DNA of 64,000 nt, taken from Alphaproteobacteria bacterium. GTDB lineage: Bacteria > Pseudomonadota > Alphaproteobacteria > JAUHZY01. Shown piece after piece: positions 44,114-52,120 of this stretch (position 1 is the stretch's first letter; each line of letters begins with the position of its first letter). The position numbers and the translations under genes were made by a program. The stretch lies in contig JAUHZY010000001.1 in NCBI GenBank assembly GCA_030425825.1, positions 638,551-702,550 on the forward strand, written 5' to 3'. Under the pieces are notes generated by a model. The model was not told the DNA's origin. It saw nothing but the letters and a program-made list of their open reading frames with translations, and made no database searches.

Positions 44114-44896
44114 CTACTTTTCCTTTTCTTTTTTACCAAAATCGACTGTGACAGATGCATCTGTTCTGCTGTCTAATGCTGTGATCGTGATTTTACTTTC
44201 TTCAATATGAAGGCTTAACTCTTTACTCACAGCAACTTTTGCAAGACCAGTAACACTCTTTTTAAACTGCTCTAAAATTGCAGGATCATCTTCTTTTTGA
44301 TCCTTCTCTTTTGCTTCTGTCTCTTTCTCAATCTGCATCAAGGCCGTGATAACTGTCATTTTAACGATATTATTAACGTCTTCTTCGCTGATTTGCATCT
44401 CAGGCGGCAAGTCTTGATTATTTAGCTCTATTTCTTTGTATTTCTCATAGCCTTCTTCCAGGGCTTCATCTGGCTTGTTTGCAGATAAGACCAACATCAA
44501 ATCCATCATGTCTTTGTCGCTTTTATCATCTGTCAAAGAAGCTTTAAGCTCTGCCTTGAATTGCATTTTCTCGATGACTTCACTTGGCTGGTCTTCATAG
44601 GATTTTGCAGCAGATATAAAAGCATCTGTAATACCTGTTAATTGCCCCATCAAAGCAGAGAGTTCTTGAGCTTTATCCTCATCACCTTTTGAGATGCCAA
44701 GCTCTATTTTCAGTAAAGCAACTGCATCTGCAATAAAAGAGCTTTTAAACTGATCGCCGTTATCAGCATCACCAACTTGACCTTGAACTTTATCAAAGGC
44801 TGCTTTGGCATCACTGGATTCGTGTTCATTTTGCAAGTGCTTAAAAGATTCAAGACTGAATTTAGAAAATGCAGCTAATCCATTTGATATCTTCAT
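44114..44896 (-). CDS. Orphan protein, first copy of a tandem paralogue pair
   Basis: 260 residues. It shares ESFKHLQNEHESSDAKAAFDK, ALEEGYEKYKE, DLPPEMQISEEDV, IVKMTVITALM and ITITALDSRTDASVTVD with the next gene, clearly a gene duplication followed by divergence. It is acidic, with a Lys/Glu-rich C-terminus. No signal peptide, membrane helix or known domain. It is divergent from apt. Confidence 0.6.
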   Translation of the reverse strand: MKISNGLAAFSKFSLESFKHLQNEHESSDAKAAFDKVQGQVGDADNGDQFKSSFIADAVALLKIELGISKGDEDKAQELSALMGQLTGITDAFISAAKSYEDQPSEVIEKMQFKAELKASLTDDKSDKDMMDLMLVLSANKPDEALEEGYEKYKEIELNNQDLPPEMQISEEDVNNIVKMTVITALMQIEKETEAKEKDQKEDDPAILEQFKKSVTGLAKVAVSKELSLHIEESKITITALDSRTDASVTVDFGKKEKEK

Positions 44897-44963
44897 TGCT
44901 TAACCCCAAAGAACAAAACTGTTTCCAATATAGTTTTCACGGCAACAATAGTAAACACTAACC

Positions 44964-44992
44964 TTGCAGCATATTGATTAATTCTTTATAGA
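44964..44992 (+). promoter_or_regulatory. Promoter for apt
   Basis: TTGCAG (44964-44969), 17-base spacer, TATAGA (44987-44992), 30 bases before the apt ATG. Confidence 0.5.
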
Positions 44993-45021
44993 TTGTAGCC
45001 CCAACATGACGGAGAACAAAA

Positions 45022-45528
45022 ATGCCGAATCTTTACGAGTATATTATTGATGTTCCTAACTTTCCTAAAAAAGGAGTTACCTTTAAGGATATCACGCCTC
45101 TTCTTGAAAAACGCCTTCCGCAAGCTATTGATGCAATACAGGCTTTGTACCCTAAAAGTTTCTGGAAAAACATTGATGCAATTGTTGGGATTGAAGCACG
45201 CGGCTTTATGTTTGGTGCTGCGCTTGCAGATCGATTAAATATTGGCTTTATTCCCGCACGCAAAGCAGGAAAGCTACCGCCTCCTGTGATGTCATTTAAT
45301 TACGTACTTGAATACGGACCAGATACAATTGAAATGAAAGAAGGTTCAGGAAATGTCGTCATTATTGACGATATCTTAGCCACAGGCGGCACGTTAACCG
45401 CAGCAGCAGATCTTTGCGAAGTAGCAGGGTATAACGTTAAAGGGCTTGCTTGCCTTCTTAACTTGAAATACCTCAATGATTTTTCTTGGAATGACCTTCA
45501 GTGTAAGTCGGTTTTGAATTATGACTAA
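45022..45528 (+). CDS. apt: Adenine phosphoribosyltransferase
   Basis: 168 residues. FPKKGVTFKDITPLL, GIEARGFMFGAALA and the PRPP loop VVIIDDILATGGT are the Apt signatures. It turns adenine and PRPP into AMP. The stop overlaps the start of a nucleosidase gene by eight bases; adenine released by that enzyme would feed Apt directly. Confidence 0.93.
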   Translation: MPNLYEYIIDVPNFPKKGVTFKDITPLLEKRLPQAIDAIQALYPKSFWKNIDAIVGIEARGFMFGAALADRLNIGFIPARKAGKLPPPVMSFNYVLEYGPDTIEMKEGSGNVVIIDDILATGGTLTAAADLCEVAGYNVKGLACLLNLKYLNDFSWNDLQCKSVLNYD

Positions 45529-46084
45529 AGTTCTTATTCTCAAAGCACTTAAAGCCGAAAGCGGAACGTATTTTAACGCCATTGACCACCGCCTTGTTTA
45601 CACAGGTGTCGGCAAAGTAAGCGCAGCCTATCATTTGATGAAAGCTCTTCACGAAGAGACACCCGACCTTGTCTTAAACCTTGGATCTGCAGGCAGCACC
45701 GAGTTTTCAACAGGTACGCTTGTAAATTGCACAGGCTTTATCCAACGCGACATGGATGTCACCCCAATGGGCTTTGAGCATGGCATTACACCTTATGAAG
45801 ATATTCCACGTGTTTTAAAGTACGGAAAGCGCTATGACCACTTACCAGAAGCCGTCTGTGGCACGGGAGATAACTTTGATACATCAGGAAAAACAGACGG
45901 CTACACTGTGATTGACATGGAAGCCTACGCGCTCGCCAAAATATGCTTCCTTCAAAACATCCCTTTCGGCTGTGTCAAATACATCACCGACGGCGCAGAC
46001 GGATCCGCCGCCGATGACTGGAAAAACACCGTTGAAAAAAGTGCGAAAGCACTGTTTGGGTTTTTAGAAAAAAACTTTAACTAA
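45521..46084 (+). CDS. 5'-methylthioadenosine/S-adenosylhomocysteine nucleosidase-like protein
   Basis: 187 residues, shorter than E. coli MtnN (232). The phosphorylase-like fold is visible: VYTGVGKVSAAYHLMKAL, LVLNLGSAGS, the substrate-binding VIDMEAYALAKIC and the catalytic Asp in YITDGAD. It would release adenine from MTA or SAH, giving substrate for Apt in the overlapping gene. Short members of this family exist, so it need not be truncated. The stop overlaps the convergent gene stop (CTAA). Confidence 0.82.
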   Translation: MTKVLILKALKAESGTYFNAIDHRLVYTGVGKVSAAYHLMKALHEETPDLVLNLGSAGSTEFSTGTLVNCTGFIQRDMDVTPMGFEHGITPYEDIPRVLKYGKRYDHLPEAVCGTGDNFDTSGKTDGYTVIDMEAYALAKICFLQNIPFGCVKYITDGADGSAADDWKNTVEKSAKALFGFLEKNFN

Positions 46085-47109
46085 CGATTATTGTTTCTGG
46101 CTTTGCTCTTTTTTATACCATTGGCTACATGAAACAGAAGTGGTGCGGATTTTTTTAAGGCATCTTCAAAGTTCTGCAAGTCTCCGATGAGAGCAGACTT
46201 TCCCATAAGGTCAACATGCTGATAAGAATGATTTCTTCCGCCATATTCTTTGATTGCCAGAACTCCTCCTTGCGTTTCAAATACTTTACTAATTACTCTA
46301 AAGTATCCATCTATGATAGTATGGAAAACGTCACCATTTGCTCTTTTTATTTTTTTTGCTTTTGAAATGTTATATGCAAGCTCTTGGTTCAACATATTTT
46401 TTTTATCAAAATAATGAAAGTTTTCCCCTTGTAAAAAAAAGTCGACAATCTTAGACATCTTTGTATCAGCCAAAAACACACCAATGTGATCAAGGCTTGC
46501 TGAGTCGAAAAAGAATTCTACAATCGGAAAGCTTTCTTCTTTCTTTGTTGTAAAGGCATTAAAAATTCTTTCAGGATCTTTGTCGAATAAACCAGGAATA
46601 GTACAACCATGGTTCCAATCAAAACTCTCAAACAAAGCTTGTTTATTATTTGCCAGCAAGCAATCTACTTTTTGCTTATCTGTAAATCCTTCAGTCAACA
46701 TTTTGAGAGTGCCTTCATTAGCTGAGCATAAAGCTTGACTAAAAATAGTTTCTTGATCTCTCTCACTTCCTTTTTTAAGGTCTGTTGCTATTTCTAACCT
46801 CTGATCAAGCGAAAGACCAGACAGTACTTTTTGAACTAAAGATTCTTGTTTATGTCCCTTATTCATCCCCCCAACATATTGATCTATTGCAAAAAGCAAA
46901 GGCATAAAAGATATGTCATGTGGCCCTACTTGTTCAAAGGCTTTTGATCTTTTTTCAGGCGATAAAGAAATAATTTTATCCAATATTTTTTGATCTAATC
47001 GCAGCATAATAAGAGGTATATTGCCACCACAGAAGGCATGATAATCATCAAGAAACTCGACACATTTTAAAAGTTTCTGTGCAAGTTTTTCTGGGTTATT
47101 TCTTATCAT
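46081..47109 (-). CDS. Helical-repeat orphan protein, 342 residues
   Basis: Two-helix repeats of about 35-40 residues, for example IISLSPEKRSKAFEQVG followed by MPLLFAIDQY, and LSGLSLDQRLEIATDL. The LSPEKRSKA phrase resembles LPPEKRSEA in the protein at 35858-36676, so the two probably share a lineage-specific ankyrin-like repeat. No export signal or membrane helix. Lysine-rich end. Function unknown. Confidence 0.55.
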   Translation of the reverse strand: MIRNNPEKLAQKLLKCVEFLDDYHAFCGGNIPLIMLRLDQKILDKIISLSPEKRSKAFEQVGPHDISFMPLLFAIDQYVGGMNKGHKQESLVQKVLSGLSLDQRLEIATDLKKGSERDQETIFSQALCSANEGTLKMLTEGFTDKQKVDCLLANNKQALFESFDWNHGCTIPGLFDKDPERIFNAFTTKKEESFPIVEFFFDSASLDHIGVFLADTKMSKIVDFFLQGENFHYFDKKNMLNQELAYNISKAKKIKRANGDVFHTIIDGYFRVISKVFETQGGVLAIKEYGGRNHSYQHVDLMGKSALIGDLQNFEDALKKSAPLLFHVANGIKKSKARNNNR

Positions 47110-47167
47110 GTTAAATACTTTCTAAAAAATAAAAACACATAGCTAATAATACTTATAACACTTATCT

Positions 47168-48310
47168 CTACATTTCAGAAACAATAACATTTGCAACGAC
47201 TTTGCTCGACTTCTTCTTCTCAAAGCGAAGCATGGCGATAGCTTTGTCGAACTCGCTTTTTTGAATATCACGCTCAGAGGTGTTTTCGATCAGCCAATTC
47301 AACTCTTTGTAGATAGCATCAACGGTACAGTATTCTTGTATTAACTCAGGCACGACTTGTTTTTGCAGTAAGATGTTAATCAAGCACATATAGGGCGTTT
47401 TCAACATACGTCGTACAATCCAGCCTGTTATTTTACCAACGCGCCCTGCTATCACCATTGGCAGTTTTGCCATTGCCAATTCTAACGCCACGCTGCCGCT
47501 GGCGGCTAGGGCGATATCACTTCCTGCGAAAGCGTTCCACTTATCTTTTTGAGAGATAACTTTAACAGTGCAGTTCCATTTCTTAACATGACGCTTTACA
47601 TCTTCCTTCACGGCATCTACAGCTGGCAAGACAAGCTTAATGCCTTGGTGTGTATGCATAATTTTATTAATAACCTGCCCATATAGCGGCATCAAACGAT
47701 TGACTTCGCCGCGACGACTGCCTGGCAGAATACATAGAACAAGCTCATCTTTTTGGGCTTTTATTTTCTGGCGGAAAGCAGCCCTATCACCTTTATCTGC
47801 CCCTGATTCAAGAATTGAATGCCCAACAAAGAAAGTCTTAAGGCCATGAGCTTCAAAGTAAGGTGGCTCAAATGGTAAAATAACCATCAATCCATCCAAG
47901 AATTTAGCTATTTTTTCAGCGCGCTTTGGCTTCCATGCCCACACAGTTGGCGCGACATAATGCATCAAATACGGCGCGTCTTTCCCCAGCTTTGCACGCA
48001 GTTTTTTCAAAACACGAAAACAAAACCCTGGTGAATCAATTGTGACAACCATATCAGGCTTTTGCGCAATAATATCATCGACTGTTTGATTGATACGGCG
48101 ACGCAGATTGGGAATATGTGGAATGATTTCTGTCAGCCCCATCAAAGAAAGTTCATCCATTGGGAAAAGGCTTTTAAAACCTTCTTTTTTCATCAAAGGA
48201 CCGCCAACACCAGATGTTTTCACTTTTTTCGCCTTAAGCTCAGAGATCAAGCGCGCGCCCAGTGCGTCACCAGATGCCTCTCCTGCGATAACATAGACTT
48301 TCTTACTCAT
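47168..48310 (-). CDS. lpxB: Lipid-A-disaccharide synthase
   Basis: 380 residues, full length. It joins UDP-diacylglucosamine and lipid X to form lipid A disaccharide at the inner membrane. VIAGEASGDALGARLI at the start, GVGGPLMKKEGF, PGSRRGEVNRLMPLY and AASGSVALELAMAKLPMV are family signatures. It overlaps lpxI by eight bases and ends the lipid A block. Confidence 0.95.
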   Translation of the reverse strand: MSKKVYVIAGEASGDALGARLISELKAKKVKTSGVGGPLMKKEGFKSLFPMDELSLMGLTEIIPHIPNLRRRINQTVDDIIAQKPDMVVTIDSPGFCFRVLKKLRAKLGKDAPYLMHYVAPTVWAWKPKRAEKIAKFLDGLMVILPFEPPYFEAHGLKTFFVGHSILESGADKGDRAAFRQKIKAQKDELVLCILPGSRRGEVNRLMPLYGQVINKIMHTHQGIKLVLPAVDAVKEDVKRHVKKWNCTVKVISQKDKWNAFAGSDIALAASGSVALELAMAKLPMVIAGRVGKITGWIVRRMLKTPYMCLINILLQKQVVPELIQEYCTVDAIYKELNWLIENTSERDIQKSEFDKAIAMLRFEKKKSSKVVANVIVSEM

Positions 48311-49166
48311 CTAACATCAATGCCTCAAGGTCATTAAAATCTGATGCCTTAACACCAATCAGAAAAACACCCAACGCATCAGCCGAGCGAATGACTTGCT
48401 GTTTGTCTAGCATAATTGTGCTGCCCGCCTCCAAAGCAATGCCTTTAATATTACATGAAGAAGCTTTGGTAATTGTATGGTGACCAATGGTTGGCAAGTC
48501 AACACGACGTTCTTGCGTCGGCTTTTTACATTTCACCAAAACGCTTTTTGATCCAGGATAATGAAGGTCATTACAGCGGCGAATCAAGCCATCTGTTCCT
48601 TCAATCCCTTCAACGCCTAAAACAACCCCACCTTGAACAATCACAGCTTGCCCAATATCAGCCACGCCAATAATTTTTGCTGCTTTGAAGCCGCGCTCAA
48701 TATCTTGCCAGTCTTCTTCTGTTGGTTCGATTTTTCCAATAACACCGTGCGGTGTCAAAATGTCGCCCAGCACCTCGTCTGCGCCGACAACTTTAAAGCC
48801 TTCTTTTTCAAGCTCTTTCACAACAGCACTTAAAAGCCCATCGTCTCCAAATGCACGCGTTCCTGCCTTGGCTAAAATTTTTGCTGCCTTCATATCAGGC
48901 TTAATATCACCAAGTGAAGGGCGTGTAACATGCCCTGCCATCACCAAATCAACAACATTTTCTTGTGCTAGCTTATCAAGAATCTTTCCTGCTTGACCCA
49001 ACTTAAACCATTCATGCTCGCTGCCATGTACTGCTTTTGCAGCAGCAAAACCCTCCAGGGCAACAACGAACAACTCACGACCATCTTTAGCGCATTGTTC
49101 AATAATGCGCTTAGGAAGGTCCCCAGACCCAGCAATTAAACCCAATTTTGGTAAATCTTTAGACAT
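48303..49166 (-). CDS. lpxI: UDP-2,3-diacylglucosamine pyrophosphatase LpxI
   Basis: 287 residues. LpxI replaces LpxH in alphaproteobacteria; it hydrolyses UDP-2,3-diacylglucosamine to lipid X. LGLIAGSGDLPKRIIEQC at the N-terminus and the C-terminal domain with TDGLIRRCNDL, LVKCKKPTQERRVDLPTIG are diagnostic. It lies between lpxA and lpxB, its normal place. Confidence 0.95.
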   Translation of the reverse strand: MSKDLPKLGLIAGSGDLPKRIIEQCAKDGRELFVVALEGFAAAKAVHGSEHEWFKLGQAGKILDKLAQENVVDLVMAGHVTRPSLGDIKPDMKAAKILAKAGTRAFGDDGLLSAVVKELEKEGFKVVGADEVLGDILTPHGVIGKIEPTEEDWQDIERGFKAAKIIGVADIGQAVIVQGGVVLGVEGIEGTDGLIRRCNDLHYPGSKSVLVKCKKPTQERRVDLPTIGHHTITKASSCNIKGIALEAGSTIMLDKQQVIRSADALGVFLIGVKASDFNDLEALMLDE

Positions 49167-49210
49167 AAGTTGACCTTAAAGGATCAATACAACAGGCTCA
49201 AGAGAAAGCT

Positions 49211-49996
49211 CTATGCAGGCTGACACAAAGCACGAGATGAGTCTTCTTTAAGAAACGAAATCATCTGAGCAACAACCCTGTCGCTACCATATTCTGCTTC
49301 AACCTTACCAAGGCGCTCTTCAAAGCTTCCTTCATCTGTGAAAAGTTTTTTATATGCATGACGCAAAGCGTGAATACTTTCTTTTTCAAAGCCGCGACGC
49401 TTTAACCCCAGTAGGTTAAGTCCTGCAAGGCTTGCACGCTCACCCATCACTGTACCGAAAGGAATCACATCTCCTTCAACAGCAGACATGCCGCCAATCA
49501 TTGCATGCGCACCAATACGCACAAACTGATGAACAGCACAAAGGCCACCAAGAATCGCAAAGTCTTCAACAACAACATGGCCTGCAAGCGTCGCATTATT
49601 TGCCAAGATAACATTATTACCGACGCGACAGTCATGCGCCAAGTGAACACCGATCATCACCAAGCAATTATCACCAATTGAGGTCAGCATACCGCCGCCT
49701 TCTGTCCCTGGATTCATTGTCGCATGCTCACGAATGACGTTGTTTTTACCAATACGCAGCTCTGATGCTTCACCATGAAACTTCAAGTCTTGTGGCTGGT
49801 GACCAATTGAAGCAAAAGGAAAAATCTGCGTTCCTTCATCAATGAAAGTTTTCCCTGCAACAACAACATGGCTGTGCAAGATCACGTTATCTTTCAAAAC
49901 AACGTCTTTTCCAACGATGCAATAAGGGCCTACTTTTACAGACGCAGCAATTTGAGCGCCTTCTTCAATAATTGCTGAGGGATGAATGTTTGACAT
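49211..49996 (-). CDS. lpxA: UDP-N-acetylglucosamine acyltransferase
   Basis: 261 residues with left-handed beta-helix hexapeptide repeats (PSAIIEEGAQIAASVKVGPY, IGDNCLVMIGVHLAHDCRVG) and the catalytic His in VHLAHDC. It starts lipid A synthesis. The C-terminal helical part binds acyl carrier protein. Its start is two bases after the fabZ stop. Confidence 0.96.
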   Translation of the reverse strand: MSNIHPSAIIEEGAQIAASVKVGPYCIVGKDVVLKDNVILHSHVVVAGKTFIDEGTQIFPFASIGHQPQDLKFHGEASELRIGKNNVIREHATMNPGTEGGGMLTSIGDNCLVMIGVHLAHDCRVGNNVILANNATLAGHVVVEDFAILGGLCAVHQFVRIGAHAMIGGMSAVEGDVIPFGTVMGERASLAGLNLLGLKRRGFEKESIHALRHAYKKLFTDEGSFEERLGKVEAEYGSDRVVAQMISFLKEDSSRALCQPA

Positions 49997-49998
49997 TT

Positions 49999-50448
49999 TT
50001 ACTTATCCGAAATCATGGCTGAGAATGTAGCTTCAGAAACAACGACGCCATCGACTTTTGCTTCCCCTTTAAATCGCCACACATTGCCACGACTTCTGTC
50101 TTTTTGGACGTGAAATTCAACTTGATCTCCTGGACCGACAGGCTTACGAAAACGACCACCATCGACAGACATAAAGTAAACAAGTTTACCTTCTGCGTCT
50201 TGCCCCATTGTATGCACAACAAGCGTTGCGGCTGTTTGCGCCATACCTTCAATCAATAAAACGCCTGGATAAACAGGCTTCTCAGGGAAATGGCCTTCAA
50301 AAAACCATTCGTTCATTGTCACATTCTTAACGCCAACAGCAGATTCACCCTTTACGATGTCTTTCATTTTATCAATCAATAAAAATGGATAACGATGCGG
50401 AATCATTTCCATGATGCGTTCGATAGATAATGTTGTTTCTTCAGTCAT
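49999..50448 (-). CDS. fabZ: (3R)-hydroxyacyl-ACP dehydratase
   Basis: 149 residues, hot-dog fold with MIPHRYPFLLID and GHFPEKPVYPGVLLIEGMAQ, which hold the catalytic His and Glu. It dehydrates 3-hydroxyacyl-ACP in fatty acid synthesis and competes with LpxA/LpxD for substrate, which explains its place in the lipid A block. Confidence 0.96.
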   Translation of the reverse strand: MTEETTLSIERIMEMIPHRYPFLLIDKMKDIVKGESAVGVKNVTMNEWFFEGHFPEKPVYPGVLLIEGMAQTAATLVVHTMGQDAEGKLVYFMSVDGGRFRKPVGPGDQVEFHVQKDRSRGNVWRFKGEAKVDGVVVSEATFSAMISDK

Positions 50449-50531
50449 TATAAAGGCTCCATCTAAGATCGTTCAGTGTTGGATAATTTATCGCTTTGAT
50501 TAAATAAAGTCTAGTCTGGAAAATATTGATT

Positions 50532-51572
50532 CTATGATTTCTTTACAAGACGTTTTAACGCAACCACCTGTTTGCGCCAAATATTTACAGGAACAGCCGG
50601 AAATCCAGCAACAGTCTGACCTGCAGAAACATCATTTGTAACACCACTTTTTGCAGCGACAGTAACACCGTCTCCAACAGTCAAATGCCCCGCAGAGCCT
50701 GACTGTCCCGCAAAAGTCACAAATTTACCAACTTTTGTGCTACCCGATATGCCGACCTGGCTAACAAGAACGCACCCTTTATCTAATTGCGCGTTATGCC
50801 CTACTTGCACAAGGTTATCAATGCGACAACCATCACCAATGATTGTATCTGGCCCCGCACCGCGATCAATTGTCGTTCCTGCACCAATCTCAACATCATT
50901 CCCGATCAATACGCGCCCCAGCTGTGGCACATTCAAGTGACCTTCTGGTGATGGGTCAAACCCAAAACCTCTTTGCCCAACAGACACGTTGCGCAACATT
51001 GAAACGTCATCACCAATCAGCGCGTGAGAGATAACACACCCAGCCCCAATACGGCATCTTGCGCCAATCTTTACGCCTTGCTTGATAACTGCATTTGCAT
51101 CAATAGCTGTGTGATCGCCAATTTCAACATTTTCTTCAATCACCGCTCCAGAAGCAATACTGACCCCTTTTCCAATTTTTGCGCTGTGATCAATCATGGC
51201 ACGATCGGAAACACCTGCTTCAATTTCTTTATCTGGATAAAAAGCGTTTGCAACAACCGCATAAGCACGTCGTGGCTTTTTATGCACAAGCAACAACGGA
51301 AGCCCTTGAAAGTCTTCAATCTTTTCTAAAACATTGGGATGTACAAAACATGCTGTGGCGCGGCAAGACTTAAACTCATCCAAGTATTTTGGGTTCTCGA
51401 AAAACGTTAAGTGCCCATTACCTGCCTGAGACAAAGCTTCAAGGTCATATATTTTTTGATACAAATCATCTTGAGAAGCACTTTGACCTGGCGCCAAAGA
51501 AGCTTCAGTCAACGCGATCACTTTATGTAGATCAAAAGGACCTTTTGAATCAAAAAACCTTGGGTCCGCCAT
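50532..51572 (-). CDS. lpxD: UDP-3-O-(3-hydroxyacyl)glucosamine N-acyltransferase
   Basis: 346 residues. An N-terminal uridine-binding domain (about 1-105, with ACFVHPNVL) is followed by hexapeptide repeats ([39 protein letters not shown], which holds the catalytic His) and a C-terminal helix. Third step of lipid A synthesis. It starts two bases after the skp stop. Confidence 0.95.
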   Translation of the reverse strand: MADPRFFDSKGPFDLHKVIALTEASLAPGQSASQDDLYQKIYDLEALSQAGNGHLTFFENPKYLDEFKSCRATACFVHPNVLEKIEDFQGLPLLLVHKKPRRAYAVVANAFYPDKEIEAGVSDRAMIDHSAKIGKGVSIASGAVIEENVEIGDHTAIDANAVIKQGVKIGARCRIGAGCVISHALIGDDVSMLRNVSVGQRGFGFDPSPEGHLNVPQLGRVLIGNDVEIGAGTTIDRGAGPDTIIGDGCRIDNLVQVGHNAQLDKGCVLVSQVGISGSTKVGKFVTFAGQSGSAGHLTVGDGVTVAAKSGVTNDVSAGQTVAGFPAVPVNIWRKQVVALKRLVKKS

Positions 51573-51574
51573 GC

Positions 51575-52096
51575 TTACAACTTAATTTTACTAAGAGCTT
51601 TGTTCATTTTTTTAACAACCGCGTCAGTTACATCAAGCTGTTGATCCATGATAATAATCTGTGAGCGGTTTAAAACAATACGGTGTCCGCCTTCTTTTGA
51701 AACATCAGCTGTTGCTTTAACCATCGCGCTTTTTAGTTTTTTATGTGCTTCACTAACGCGCTTATCAATCTTAGACTTTTTTTCTTGAACATTTTTTTGA
51801 ACGGCCATCACCTCTTCTTCAAACGCTTTTCTTGCTTTTGCAAAAGCTGCATCATCAAGATTTTTACGCTTCTCAATCAAATCCAGCTCTTTATCTTTAA
51901 GCTTTTTTTCAGCCTTAGAAATATCTTTTTGGAAGTCTTCTCTTAAAGAGTCCAATTGACCATTCAAAGACTCACCTGCCTTGGATGATATTAATGCTTT
52001 TCCAACATCAAGAACAACGACGACTTCACCTGCTGTAGCAGGCATTGAAAAAGCAACAACAAATAAAACAACTAAAACTTTTAAACGAGACAACAT
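51575..52096 (-). CDS. skp: Periplasmic chaperone Skp/OmpH
   Basis: 173 residues: a signal peptide (1-22, [22 protein letters not shown]), an N-terminal strand ([16 protein letters not shown]), then a long charged coiled coil (about 50-125) forming the tentacles, and a C-terminal strand ([14 protein letters not shown]). Skp holds unfolded outer-membrane proteins for BamA, encoded just upstream. Confidence 0.92.
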   Translation of the reverse strand: MLSRLKVLVVLFVVAFSMPATAGEVVVVLDVGKALISSKAGESLNGQLDSLREDFQKDISKAEKKLKDKELDLIEKRKNLDDAAFAKARKAFEEEVMAVQKNVQEKKSKIDKRVSEAHKKLKSAMVKATADVSKEGGHRIVLNRSQIIIMDQQLDVTDAVVKKMNKALSKIKL

Positions 52097-52120
52097 TGTG
52101 ACTCTCCTTCTTTCTTTTTA

